DNA of 64,000 nt. Source: Saprospirales bacterium. GTDB taxonomy: Bacteria > Bacteroidota > Bacteroidia > Chitinophagales > Saprospiraceae. Made by a program: the position numbers and the translations under genes. This document shows, piece after piece, positions 51,880-60,328 of this stretch. The notes under the pieces were generated by a model, which worked only from the letters and a program-made list of their open reading frames with translations, did no database searches and was not told the origin of the DNA. The DNA lies in assembly GCA_016719895.1 (NCBI GenBank), contig JADJYG010000028.1, forward strand, positions 1-64,000. The letters are read 5' to 3'. Each line of letters begins with the position of its first letter. Positions within the stretch are counted from its first letter, which is position 1.

Positions 51880-52215
51880 TTGGAAATGGAATAACATACG
51901 TATTTGTCCCATGTACACAGGGTGTTTAACAAACGCCAAAAATGCTGAGAGGGGATTACCAATAAGCCTGCCAAGTTGCGACAAGCCTGGTCATTCTTTT
52001 CATGAAAATGGGAGGAAACCTGGATTGAAAAGAGGGGGTAAAGTTGGTTAGCAGGCTACAAAATTAGTTTTTTATGCCGGAAGCACGGCAGTTATGGATG
52101 TTAATTCCATAAAAATACCGGGATTTGACGGTAATACGCCACTTTAAACGCGGCAGCGCAGATTGCCGGGAGCATTTTGTTGAAAAATACCATCCGGCAA
52201 GTATGGGAAGTGTGG
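51880..52215. other. intergenic region upstream of the SprB-repeat gene
   Basis: About 335 bases between the adhesin start and the dcd stop. It contains a -7 element at 52059-52066 and would form a long leader of about 170 bases for the adhesin. No protein gene or clear hairpin is seen. Confidence 0.5.
52059..52066 (-). promoter_or_regulatory. -7 element for the SprB-repeat adhesin
   Basis: On the minus strand TAATTTTG is an exact TAnnTTTG match. A -33 element is not evident. Confidence 0.4.
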
Positions 52216-52749
52216 TTAAAAATTTTTCCACATCATGCTCTCCACGGGCTTGTCGGTGCGCTGGTTGTATTTGGCGTCCGGCTTGCGGTTGTAATAATTT
52301 TCGACCCGGCCGTCGATCCGGAAATAAATCAGCTGCCCGATGGGCATGCCGGCATACACGCGCACCGGCTGTGCGCAGGAGATCTCCAGCGTCCAGGTGT
52401 TGGAAAAGCCCACGTCGCCTTTGCCGGCCGTCGCGTGGATATCGATGCCCAGGCGCCCTACGCTGCTCTTGCCTTCCAGAAAAGGCACCGTGGCATGCGT
52501 CTCGGTGTACTCTTCCGTGACGCCAAGGTACAAGGTGCCTGGCTGCAGTACGAAGCCGTCGCTGGGGATTTCCATCAATTCGATCGGATTGTGTTTTTTG
52601 GCGTCCAGGATGCGGTCGCAGTACACCCCGAGGTATTTGCCCAGGTGCACGTCGTACGAGTTGGTGCCCAGGCATTCGCGGCGGAAAGGCTCGATGACGA
52701 TTTCACCGGCCTCCATGGCTTCGAGTATCTTTTGATCGGTAAGAATCAT
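52216..52749 (-). CDS. dcd: dCTP deaminase
   Basis: A 177-residue trimeric beta-barrel enzyme converting dCTP to dUTP. It matches the family along its length: MILTDQKILEAMEAGEIVIEP, GTNSYDVHLGKYLGVY, FVLQPGTLYLGVTEEY, the catalytic region VPFLEGKSSVGRLGIDIHATAGKGDVGFSNTW and MPIGQLIYFRIDGRV. The essential glutamate is in TLEIS (WTLEIS). It is likely transcribed alone and supplies dUMP for thymidylate synthesis. Confidence 0.95.
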   Translation of the reverse strand: MILTDQKILEAMEAGEIVIEPFRRECLGTNSYDVHLGKYLGVYCDRILDAKKHNPIELMEIPSDGFVLQPGTLYLGVTEEYTETHATVPFLEGKSSVGRLGIDIHATAGKGDVGFSNTWTLEISCAQPVRVYAGMPIGQLIYFRIDGRVENYYNRKPDAKYNQRTDKPVESMMWKNF

Positions 52750-52870
52750 GGGATTTGCGATTTACAATTTGCGGTGGTCAAGCAGCATGGCGGCCGCAAA
52801 ACTACCCCAATTCCGCATTTCTCCATAGCACGAGGCAAACTTTAGCCGCGAAATGCTGTTCTTTATTCCC

Positions 52871-53230
52871 ATGAAAAAGACCCTGGTGCTGGGCGCCACG
52901 CCCAATCCCGGCCGCTATGCCTACCTGGCCATGCATGCGCTGGCGCGGCATGGCCACCCGGCCGTGCCCGTGGGTATCCGCCGCGGCGAAGTGGCGGGTG
53001 TGCCCATCCTGCAGGGCACGCCCCCGGTAGCAGAAGTGGATACCGTGACGCTGTACGTAGGCCCGCAGCGCCAGCCGCCGTATTACGGCTATATCCTTTC
53101 CCTGCACCCCAGGCGCATTATTTTCAACCCCGGCACCGAAAACTCCGAACTGGAAGCCCTTGCCCGCGCGCAAGGCATCGAGACGGTGGAAGGCTGTACG
53201 CTGGTGATGTTGTCGGTGGGGAGTTATTAG
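52871..53230 (+). CDS. CoA-binding (YccU-like) domain protein
   Basis: A 119-residue Rossmann-type protein of the CoA_binding_2 family. It starts MKKTLVLGATPNPGRYAYLAM, has HPAVPVGIRRGEVAGVPILQG, and ends with RRIIFNPGTENSELEALARAQGIETVEGCTLVML, a layout typical of YccU-like proteins, which bind CoA or similar nucleotides. The exact role is unknown. The longer frame from 52853 adds six hydrophobic residues and is less likely. It is divergent from dcd. Confidence 0.85.
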   Translation: MKKTLVLGATPNPGRYAYLAMHALARHGHPAVPVGIRRGEVAGVPILQGTPPVAEVDTVTLYVGPQRQPPYYGYILSLHPRRIIFNPGTENSELEALARAQGIETVEGCTLVMLSVGSY

Positions 53231-53304
53231 AAGCGTCGCACCGTCTGCATTTATCCGGCGCAACTTTTCCCTGCGCTCTCCGTTTTCCGCCGCATTTTTG
53301 CGCC

Positions 53305-55377
53305 ATGCGGCTCTCCGTCATTATCGTCAGTTACAACGTACGCGCCTTTTTGGAGCAGGCGTTGGGCTCGGTGCGCCGGGCCATGGAGGGCATCGACGGC
53401 GAGGTGTGGGTGGTAGACAACAACTCGTCGGACGACTCGGTGCGCATGGTGCGGGAAAAATTTCCAGAGGCGCGGCTCATCGCCAATGCGCACAACCCCG
53501 GTTTCGCGGTGGCCAACAACCAGGCGCTCCGGCAGAGCGCGGCCGAATTTGTGCTGCTGCTCAACCCCGATACGGTGGTGGAGGAAGATACCTTTCACAA
53601 GTGCCTCGACTTCATGGACGCGCACCCCGATGCCGGCGCGCTGGGCGTGCGCATGATCGACGGCAGCGGTCGTTTTTTACCTGAGAGCAAACGCGGCTTC
53701 CCCTCGCCCTGGGTAGCTTTTTGCAAAACCGCCGGCTTCTCCGCGTTGTTTCCGAAAAGCCGGCGTTTCAACGGCTACTACCTCGGCCACCTCGATGAGC
53801 ACAGCGCTCACCCGGTGGATGTGCTGGCCGGCTGTTTTATGCTTATCCGCCGGGCGGCGCTCGAGCGGGCCGGCCTGCTCGACGAAGCATTTTTTATGTA
53901 TGGCGAAGACATCGACCTGTCGTACCGGATCATTCAGGCCGGCTACCGCAACTACTATTTCCCCGGCGCCCGGATCATTCATTACAAGGGCGAAAGCACC
54001 AAAAAGGGCAGCCTCAACTATGTGCGCACCTTTTATCAGGCCATGATCATTTTTACCCGCAAGCACCTGAGCGGGCGGCGGGCCGGTTTGTTCATCGGGA
54101 TGTTGCAGACAGCCATCTGGCTGCGCGCCGGCCTGACGCTGCTGAAAAATGCCGCACGCCTGGCCTGGATGCCGCTGGTAGACGCCGCCCTCGTATACGC
54201 CGGGCTGGCGTACCTCAAAGATTTCTGGGCCAATTACTACTACAAAGACCCGTACTATTTCAAGACGCCGGTATTGTGGTTCAACTTCCCGCTGTACACC
54301 CTCGTGTGGCTGCTGGCCGTGTGGCTCAACGGCGGCTACGACCAGCGCTACGACCTGCGGCGCCTGTTGCGCGGGCTCGGCATGGGCACGGTACTGCTGG
54401 CTGCCATCTACGGCTTTCTCGACCTTGAGTACCGCCCCTCCCGCGCGCTGCTGCTCCTGGGAGCGGCCTGGTCCGCGCTGGCGCTCACGGGCCTGCGCGC
54501 GCTGCTGCATTTTGCCGAATTCCGCAACTTTCGCATCGGCCGCGAGCGGGTAAAAAACCTGGTCATCGCCGGCAGCCCGGGCGAAAGCCAACGCGTGCTG
54601 GGCCTTTTGAACCAGGCCGGGGTGGTGAAAAATGTTATCGGAACTGTTGGCCCTTCCCGGCTTTCTCCTGGGCAGGGCAGTGTGGCGCTTAAGGTGCATC
54701 CCGGGGCGCAATCCGCTACTTCCCTCCGGGAAAAGAACACTGCCAGGGAACAAATCGCAAGTTCTGATCCCGAAATGGACCATCAAAGCCGTATCCCCGC
54801 CCTCCCGGGCGGGCTGGAGGAGGCCGTCCGGATCTTCCCGGTCGACGAGATTATTTTTTGCTCCAAAGACCTCCGGGCAACGGAGATCATGGACTGGATG
54901 ACGCGCCTGGGGCCTTCCATTGCGTACAAAATCGTGCCTGAAGGCAGTCAGAGCATTATCGGCAGCAGCAGCAAGGACGAACCCGGCGAGTTGTACACCA
55001 CCGATACGCGGTACAATATTGCCCAGCCCGGCCAGCGGCGAAACAAACGCGTGTTGGACGCGGGGTTGTGTTTGTTTTTGTTGCCGGCGCTGCCCCTGTG
55101 GCTGGCGTTTTCGGTCAAACAGAAATTGCTGCTGGCCAATTGGTGGCCGGTGCTGCGCGGCCGGAAATCCTGGGTAGGCTACGCCGGTGAAGTGTTCAAC
55201 CCGGAACTTCCCCGTCTGAAACCCGGTGTTTTCAGTCCGCTCGAGGGTTTGCAAGACCTCAGCCTGCCCGCGCCAACCGTTGACCGCCTCAACTTCCTGT
55301 ACGCCAAAGACTGGAGCGTTTGGACCGATATCCGCCTGATCAACCGGCGAAATGCCCGCAACCGGCAGCCGGAATGA
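53305..55377 (+). CDS. GT2 glycosyltransferase fused to a sugar-transferase-like membrane domain
   Basis: A 690-residue fusion. Residues 1-250 are a GT-A family 2 glycosyltransferase (MRLSVIIVSYNVRAFLEQAL, VVDNNSSDDSVRMV, LLLNPDTVVEEDTF with the DxD-like pair, GEDIDLSYRI). Several membrane helices and a Rossmann-like segment (VKNLVIAGSPGESQRVLGLL) follow. A bacterial sugar-transferase-like C-terminal region has ILSGE-like DEIIFCSKDLRATEIMDWM, NKRVLDAGLCLFLLPALPLWL and LLRGRKSWVGY. This resembles WbbL-like plus polyprenyl-phosphate sugar transferase fusions of Bacteroidota. An insert of about 45-50 residues (nucleotides 54648-54830) precedes the C-terminal region and lacks conservation. Confidence 0.82.
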   Translation: MRLSVIIVSYNVRAFLEQALGSVRRAMEGIDGEVWVVDNNSSDDSVRMVREKFPEARLIANAHNPGFAVANNQALRQSAAEFVLLLNPDTVVEEDTFHKCLDFMDAHPDAGALGVRMIDGSGRFLPESKRGFPSPWVAFCKTAGFSALFPKSRRFNGYYLGHLDEHSAHPVDVLAGCFMLIRRAALERAGLLDEAFFMYGEDIDLSYRIIQAGYRNYYFPGARIIHYKGESTKKGSLNYVRTFYQAMIIFTRKHLSGRRAGLFIGMLQTAIWLRAGLTLLKNAARLAWMPLVDAALVYAGLAYLKDFWANYYYKDPYYFKTPVLWFNFPLYTLVWLLAVWLNGGYDQRYDLRRLLRGLGMGTVLLAAIYGFLDLEYRPSRALLLLGAAWSALALTGLRALLHFAEFRNFRIGRERVKNLVIAGSPGESQRVLGLLNQAGVVKNVIGTVGPSRLSPGQGSVALKVHPGAQSATSLREKNTAREQIASSDPEMDHQSRIPALPGGLEEAVRIFPVDEIIFCSKDLRATEIMDWMTRLGPSIAYKIVPEGSQSIIGSSSKDEPGELYTTDTRYNIAQPGQRRNKRVLDAGLCLFLLPALPLWLAFSVKQKLLLANWWPVLRGRKSWVGYAGEVFNPELPRLKPGVFSPLEGLQDLSLPAPTVDRLNFLYAKDWSVWTDIRLINRRNARNRQPE

Positions 55378-55843
55378 CCCGCCGAATTCCCAAATCTTCT
55401 CCGCTATTGTTCCACCCAAACTCCTTGCGAGCCAGGAAAATCAGGGCATAACCAATTTTTATTCTGACATTGCCGGTAATTTCCGTGCGCATCAAAATTA
55501 TTGCCGGAATATTCAAAAATCCTTAACACTTTTTTCGACGAAATCTTGTACAAGTTTTCCTTTTTCTTTTAGTATCTTTGGCGGCTTTTTGAAAAACTGT
55601 CCTGCTTTTGTCGGGGCTTTTGTCGTAAAAAAGTAACCGTTGCAGGCGCTGCGATGCATTGCTTAACCCCGTTTTGCCCTTACCCGGCGCCCGCGAGCCT
55701 GCCCAAACCCGACCAAATGTCGTCTTCCCACATTCCGCTAAAAATCTCAGGCGGTTGGTTATGCCGTTCGCACAATACTGCGTATTTTGAACGGTATAAA
55801 CGGCACCGGCCTGTTTTTTAAATATTAAACCAGTACTCGAACG
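55378..55843. other. intergenic region upstream of recQ
   Basis: About 465 bases without a recognised gene. A -7 element, TATCTTTG, lies at 55573-55580, implying a recQ leader of about 260 bases. No terminator or tRNA-like fold was recognised. Confidence 0.45.
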
Positions 55844-58054
55844 ATGTCTGCGATTTCCGTTGAACGTGACACCCTGCAGGAAAACTTACACCGATATTTT
55901 GGATTCGACGCCTTCAAGGCCGACCAACGCGCCATAATTCAAAGCCTGCTCGATGGCAATGACACGTTTGTGATCATGCCCACCGGCGGCGGTAAAAGCC
56001 TCTGCTATCAATTGCCGGCCCTGATGTTGCCCGGCACCGCCATCATCATCAGTCCGCTGATCGCGTTGATGAAAAATCAGGTGGACAGCATCCGCGGCTA
56101 TTCGGACGCCGATGAAGTAGCGCACTTCCTCAATTCCTCGCTGACCAAAGCCCAAATGAAAAAGGTGAAGCAGGACATCGTGGACGGCAAAACCAAATTG
56201 TTGTTTGTGGCGCCCGAAACGCTTACCAAAGAAGAGAATATCGAATTTTTCCAGAACAGCAACATCTCGTTTGTCGCTGTCGACGAAGCCCACTGTATCT
56301 CCGAATGGGGGCACGATTTCCGGCCGGAATACCGCCGGATTCGCCTCATGCTCGACGCCATCGCCAAAGACGTTCCGATCATCGCGCTCACGGCCACCGC
56401 CACCCCGAAGGTGCAGCAGGATATTGTGAAAAACCTCGACATGACGGGCGAACGGATCTTCGTCTCTTCGTTCAACCGGGAAAACCTGTTCTACGAAATC
56501 CGCGCCAAGATCAAAAAAGACCAGACGATCCGGCAGATCATCCAGATCATCAAGGAAGAATTCCGCGGCGAATCGGGCATCATCTACGTCCAGAACCGCA
56601 AAACAGCGGAAGACCTGGCTCAGATGCTCTCCGTCAACGATATCAAAGCAGCGCCTTACCATGCCGGCCTTGACCCCAAAACCCGCTCCAGAACGCAGGA
56701 CGATTTTCTGATGGAGGAAATCGACGTCATTTGCGCCACAATCGCCTTCGGCATGGGTATCGACAAACCCGACGTGCGGTTTGTCATCCACTACGACATG
56801 CCGAAAAGTATCGAAAACTACTACCAGGAAACCGGCCGCGCCGGCCGCGACGGCCTCAGTGGAAAGTGCATCGCGTTTTATAACTACAACGATATCCTGC
56901 GCCTCGAAAAATTCCTGCGCGACAAGCCCGTCGCCGAACGCGAAATGGGGGCGCAACTGATGCAGGAAGTCGTGGCCTATGCCGAAACCGCCGCCTGCCG
57001 CCGCCGGTTCCTGCTGCACTATTTTGGCGAAAACTTCGAGGAAGAACAGTGCGGCAAAATGTGCGACAACTGCAAACACCCCAAAGAAAAGGTAGATGTG
57101 CAGGAAGAGATAGTTCAGGTGCTCGAAAGTATCCTCGAACTGAACCAAAACTACCTGATGAAAACGATCGTGGACTTTATCATGGGCCGCGAAACCAAAG
57201 AAATGAAGGATTTCCGCTTCACGGAAATGGAACTTTTCGGCGTCGGCGAAGGCCGCGATGAAAACTTCTGGACCTCGGTCATCCGCCATGCCATGATCAA
57301 CAACCTGGCCTATAAGGAAATCGAAGAATTCGGCCTGCTCAAAGTGTCGGAAGCCGGCCGGCGCTTTATCGAACATCCGCACCCGATCCAAATTACGGTC
57401 AACCACAACTACGACGACGCCGATTACGATTTCGACGATGAAAAAGGCGGAACGGCCGTGCTGGACGAAGCGCTGATGAACATGCTCAAAGAAGTCCGGA
57501 AAAGCGTCGCCAAAAAATACAACCTGCCGCCTTATGTCATTTTCCAGGACCCCTCCCTGGAGGAAATGGCCACCCAGTACCCCACCAGCATGGAGGATAT
57601 GACCAAAATACAGGGCGTATCCCTCGGCAAAGCGCAACGCTACGCGCAACCCTTCCTCGACCTGATCGCCAAATACGTGGAGGAAAACGAGATCGAACGG
57701 CCCTCGGATATCACTATAAAAACCGTGGCCAACAAGTCGAAAACCAAGGTAAGCATCATCCAGGCCATCGACCGGAAAATACCGCCGGAGGATATCGCCA
57801 AATCCAACGACATGAGCTGGGAAGAGCTGATGGAAGAGCTGTACGGCATCGTCATGTCGGGCACGAAACTCCGGCTCGATTATTACCTCAACAAATCGGT
57901 AGACGAATACGTCCGCGAAACCATCCTGGAATACTTCGCCGGCGCCCCCACCGACGACCTCGACTCGGCGTACAAAGATCTCAAAGACGACGAAATCACC
58001 TGGGAGGAAATCCAGCTGATGCGCCTGAAGTTTTTGAGCGATAACGCGAACTGA
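55844..58054 (+). CDS. recQ: ATP-dependent DNA helicase RecQ
   Basis: A 736-residue helicase of the RecQ family. Landmarks in order: FGFDAFKADQRAIIQSLLDG, Walker A MPTGGGKSLCYQLPA (residue about 47), Walker B DEAHCISEWGHDFRPEY, SAT-like ALTATATPKVQQDIV, GIIYVQNRKTAEDLA, and the arginine finger region YYQETGRAGRDG. Zinc-binding cysteines are in CRRRFLLHYFGE and CGKMCDNC, followed by winged-helix (RQC) and HRDC regions. It unwinds DNA at stalled forks and in recombination. A C-terminal tail continues beyond HRDC, as in other Bacteroidota RecQs. Confidence 0.96.
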   Translation: MSAISVERDTLQENLHRYFGFDAFKADQRAIIQSLLDGNDTFVIMPTGGGKSLCYQLPALMLPGTAIIISPLIALMKNQVDSIRGYSDADEVAHFLNSSLTKAQMKKVKQDIVDGKTKLLFVAPETLTKEENIEFFQNSNISFVAVDEAHCISEWGHDFRPEYRRIRLMLDAIAKDVPIIALTATATPKVQQDIVKNLDMTGERIFVSSFNRENLFYEIRAKIKKDQTIRQIIQIIKEEFRGESGIIYVQNRKTAEDLAQMLSVNDIKAAPYHAGLDPKTRSRTQDDFLMEEIDVICATIAFGMGIDKPDVRFVIHYDMPKSIENYYQETGRAGRDGLSGKCIAFYNYNDILRLEKFLRDKPVAEREMGAQLMQEVVAYAETAACRRRFLLHYFGENFEEEQCGKMCDNCKHPKEKVDVQEEIVQVLESILELNQNYLMKTIVDFIMGRETKEMKDFRFTEMELFGVGEGRDENFWTSVIRHAMINNLAYKEIEEFGLLKVSEAGRRFIEHPHPIQITVNHNYDDADYDFDDEKGGTAVLDEALMNMLKEVRKSVAKKYNLPPYVIFQDPSLEEMATQYPTSMEDMTKIQGVSLGKAQRYAQPFLDLIAKYVEENEIERPSDITIKTVANKSKTKVSIIQAIDRKIPPEDIAKSNDMSWEELMEELYGIVMSGTKLRLDYYLNKSVDEYVRETILEYFAGAPTDDLDSAYKDLKDDEITWEEIQLMRLKFLSDNAN

Positions 58055-58094
58055 TCAGAAAGCGTTGCAAGTCAAACCGATATCTACAGGGGCG

Positions 58095-58223
58095 TCACCC
58101 ACCCAGCCCGGTTTTAAACTCCCCGGCCCGGTCGCGGCTCACAAAGACCTCTTCTGGTACGGCAGGCTCCGTGTCGAGTTTCAGGCGTCCGTTTAAATGC
58201 GGTGAAGCGGAGGGATTGAACCG
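58095..58223 (-). pseudogene. 3' remnant of a LytTR-family response regulator
   Basis: On the minus strand HLNGRLKLDTEPAVPEEVFV and SRDRAGEFKTGLGG, ending in a stop at 58095-58097, match the C-terminus of LytTR DNA-binding domains (pattern N..L..LNGRL...VFVSR..A.EFK.WLG). Upstream the frame loses similarity within 10 codons. The receiver and most of the DNA-binding domain are missing, replaced by the TIR/FRG module. This points to truncation by insertion or deletion. The rest of 58055-58290 shows no gene. Confidence 0.6.
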
Positions 58224-58287
58224 TCGCCTGAAAAGGGTGAAAGCGGCCTGCAGGAATACAATCCTGCCGGGGAATCGAAAATACGGC

Positions 58288-58295
58288 TATATTTG
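58288..58295 (+). promoter_or_regulatory. -7 element for the TIR/FRG cassette
   Basis: TATATTTG is an exact TAnnTTTG match 19 bases before ATG 58314, giving a leader of about a dozen bases. A -33 TTG is not evident. Confidence 0.5.
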
Positions 58296-58313
58296 TGGGG
58301 CTTAACCAAACTC

Positions 58314-59108
58314 ATGGAGAACAAAAAAGTTCATCTATTCATATCCTACGCAGCCGCTGACCATGCGTATTATGAGGAGTTGAGGCAGCACCTGAAACCC
58401 TTGGAGGAAGAAGGGCTGTGTTCGGTATTTTCATTCGACCAGATTAAGCAGGGCGAGCCTTGGCCGGCTAAAATTGCGGAAGCCTTACATCAGGCCGATA
58501 TTATCCTGTTTCTGGTCAGCGCCGATTTCATTGATTCAAAGTATATCCAGCAAACTGAAATCCGCATAGCCCTTGACCGGCATAAATATGGCGAAACCTT
58601 GATCCTTCCAGTGATCATCCGGCCCGCCGATTGGCAAAGTTTGCCTATAAACCGGTATTCCACCCTGCCTAAAGACAGCCTGCCGATCTCTTCCCGGACC
58701 GACCGCGATACGGCGTGGAGGGAGTACGTTGTGCAACCACTACGGGAACTGATGGTCAAGTTGCGGTCCGGTAAAATCACCCTTGACAAATCATACATCC
58801 ATGAAAAAAAATCCAAAACCGTTCTTCCTTCTTCCGAAGCCGACGGGCTGAAAGCGGAAACCATAGCGCTGATTGAAGCGGGGGAGAGTGAAAAAGCGTT
58901 TGAACTGCTCCTGGAATACGTCAAAAAGACCAACGAAGGCCCATTGAATGACGTTCTTCTCTTATGGTCCAGGCAAAAACACCTAACAAATCAATGGCAA
59001 AAGGGGATTATACCTTTTGATGTCTATCACAGGTCGTCCGCCCAAATTAATTTTACCTTGCTGGAACTCATTCAGGCCATACCGGGCACAAATCTCGCCG
59101 CTAATTGA
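58314..59108 (+). CDS. TIR domain protein with C-terminal effector-associated domain (EAD11)
   Basis: A 264-residue protein. Residues about 4-145 form a TIR domain: KVHLFISYAAADHAYYEEL, FDQIKQGEPWPAKIAEALHQADIILFLVSADFIDS, then QQTEIRIALDR containing the glutamate expected in NAD-cleaving TIRs, and ILPVIIRPADW. Residues about 185-260 match effector-associated domain 11 (ALIEAGESEKAFELLLEYVK, LLLWSRQKHLTNQWQKGI, INFTLLELIQAI), a homotypic adaptor of predicted bacterial conflict systems. ATG 58314 is chosen over an upstream TTG because of the promoter position. Its stop is eight bases before the FRG gene. It is likely an NAD-depleting immune effector; its partner STAND or sensor protein is not in the window. 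Confidence 0.85.
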   Translation: MENKKVHLFISYAAADHAYYEELRQHLKPLEEEGLCSVFSFDQIKQGEPWPAKIAEALHQADIILFLVSADFIDSKYIQQTEIRIALDRHKYGETLILPVIIRPADWQSLPINRYSTLPKDSLPISSRTDRDTAWREYVVQPLRELMVKLRSGKITLDKSYIHEKKSKTVLPSSEADGLKAETIALIEAGESEKAFELLLEYVKKTNEGPLNDVLLLWSRQKHLTNQWQKGIIPFDVYHRSSAQINFTLLELIQAIPGTNLAAN

Positions 59109-59115
59109 GCAGTAT

Positions 59116-60057
59116 ATGGGAAAGTTGCCCTACTATAAAACCCTGCAGGAGAAAGCAGGTTTTTTCTTCAAGGGAAGCAAAAGGGTTAATACCAAAAAAG
59201 AGTTTGACCGTTTTTGGGAACGCTTACGCGATCTGGATGGCAAAGGCATTTACCGGTTTAGGGGCTGCAGTGAAGCCAAATACAAGCTATACACCTCTGC
59301 CCAACGTTACTGGAATGAGCGGGAGATAAAAAAACAACGGATTAAGTATCACGAATTTATTCAGCGGCTCATTGCCCATTCCATGCAATGGAACCACGAA
59401 ACTGTCCAGCGGTTTTTTGCCCAAAACAACATTAACCTCAACAATGCGCTGGCATACCTCAGCTATATGCAGCATTACGGGATGCCCACCCCCTTGCTCG
59501 ATTTTACCACCAATCCGTATTCCGGTCTGTATTTTGCTGTAAAAAACCCAATCTTTGCACCATCCGACCGGGATATTGACAGCTACTGCTCCCTCTACAT
59601 CGTCAGTACCGTTAATCCTTTTTTCGCCGATTCTATTTCTCAATTTGACCGCGATATCGCTGTCCAGCCGGATGGCGCTATTGAGTATGAGCGGCATTTG
59701 CTCTCCCACTCCATTCTGTTTGTGTCCACCGGTAACAGTGCCTACAAAATTCTGAACAACTTGAATATTTTGAATCAGGAAGGCGTATTCTTCTTTAGTT
59801 CGAATGCAGAAATGCCAATTGAAGCGGCTTATAAAGAAGCTATGTTGGATTTTCAAAACAGCCTTGGAGCTGATCTTTTTGCTCAATATGGCTACCAGGA
59901 GTTTTTTGCAGAATGTATCAACTTCCACAAAAGCCTCCGCCCCTATATTCTTGCCAAGTTAAAAACAGAGAATATCACGTCCGATTTTTTGTTTCCTGAT
60001 ATTGAGAAATTTAGCGAGTCTGTCCTGTCGTTGGTCCTGAGTGAACACCGGGATTAG
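59116..60057 (+). CDS. FRG domain protein
   Basis: A 313-residue protein with a well-preserved FRG domain. The name-giving FRG lies in GIYRFRGCSEAKYKLYTSA, and the second signature in LSYMQHYGMPTPLLDFTTNPYSGLYFAV. The C-terminal third is helical (INFHKSLRPYILAKLKTENI). FRG domains are found in predicted toxins and effectors of conflict systems, but their biochemical activity is not established. ATG 59116 is eight bases after the TIR gene stop, so the pair is co-translated. The proximity suggests the FRG protein is a second effector or regulator. Confidence 0.85.
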   Translation: MGKLPYYKTLQEKAGFFFKGSKRVNTKKEFDRFWERLRDLDGKGIYRFRGCSEAKYKLYTSAQRYWNEREIKKQRIKYHEFIQRLIAHSMQWNHETVQRFFAQNNINLNNALAYLSYMQHYGMPTPLLDFTTNPYSGLYFAVKNPIFAPSDRDIDSYCSLYIVSTVNPFFADSISQFDRDIAVQPDGAIEYERHLLSHSILFVSTGNSAYKILNNLNILNQEGVFFFSSNAEMPIEAAYKEAMLDFQNSLGADLFAQYGYQEFFAECINFHKSLRPYILAKLKTENITSDFLFPDIEKFSESVLSLVLSEHRD

Positions 60058-60077
60058 CTCGCGCAACGCACGGTTTT

Positions 60078-60176
60078 CTACCGCCCCAAATGAATCAGCA
60101 ACACGCTCACATCCGCCGGGCTCACGCCGGGCAACGTGTTAATTTCGGCCTGCGATGGTGCTATTTTTAACGGCAT
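60078..60176 (-). pseudogene. displaced copy of the mnmG 3' end, 32-codon frame
   Basis: On the minus strand a 32-codon frame (MPLKIAPSQAEINTL...) ends in the last 17 residues of MnmG (GVSPADVSVLLIHLGR) and a new stop. The shared 49 bases (60082-60130) are identical to 62867-62915 at the real mnmG end. The upstream half matches nothing. It is probably a remnant left by an insertion next to mnmG, not a functional gene. The stretch 60177-60328 shows no other gene. Confidence 0.7.
60082..60130. repeat. 49-bp direct repeat, left copy (mnmG 3' end)
   Basis: A perfect match over 49 bases to 62867-62915, in the same orientation. It lies just right of the FRG gene and marks the left edge of the metalloprotease/lipoprotein block. 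Confidence 0.9.
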
Positions 60177-60328
60177 TACTTAAATTTGTTCTTCCTCTGG
60201 CAATCTAAAATACCGGCACTCGAATTTTAAGTTCAAATGCGTGAAAGCGGTGTTTTTTTATTTTTTTAGCGCAGCAATGTAATCGTTGAAAGGTTGTTCC
60301 AAGTTTTCTTACTAAAACCTGCTTCATT

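Noticed and set aside
53677..55419. 580-codon minus-strand ORF opposite the glycosyltransferase fusion
   Set aside because: Antisense shadow; the plus-strand gene has clear GT2 motifs.
55886..57649. 587-codon minus-strand ORF opposite recQ
   Set aside because: It is antisense to the fully supported RecQ gene and has no family features; a shadow of GC-rich codon usage.
58095..60176. Complete mobile element with integrase
   Set aside because: No integrase, transposase or relaxase is visible; only remnants and direct repeats suggest past insertion.
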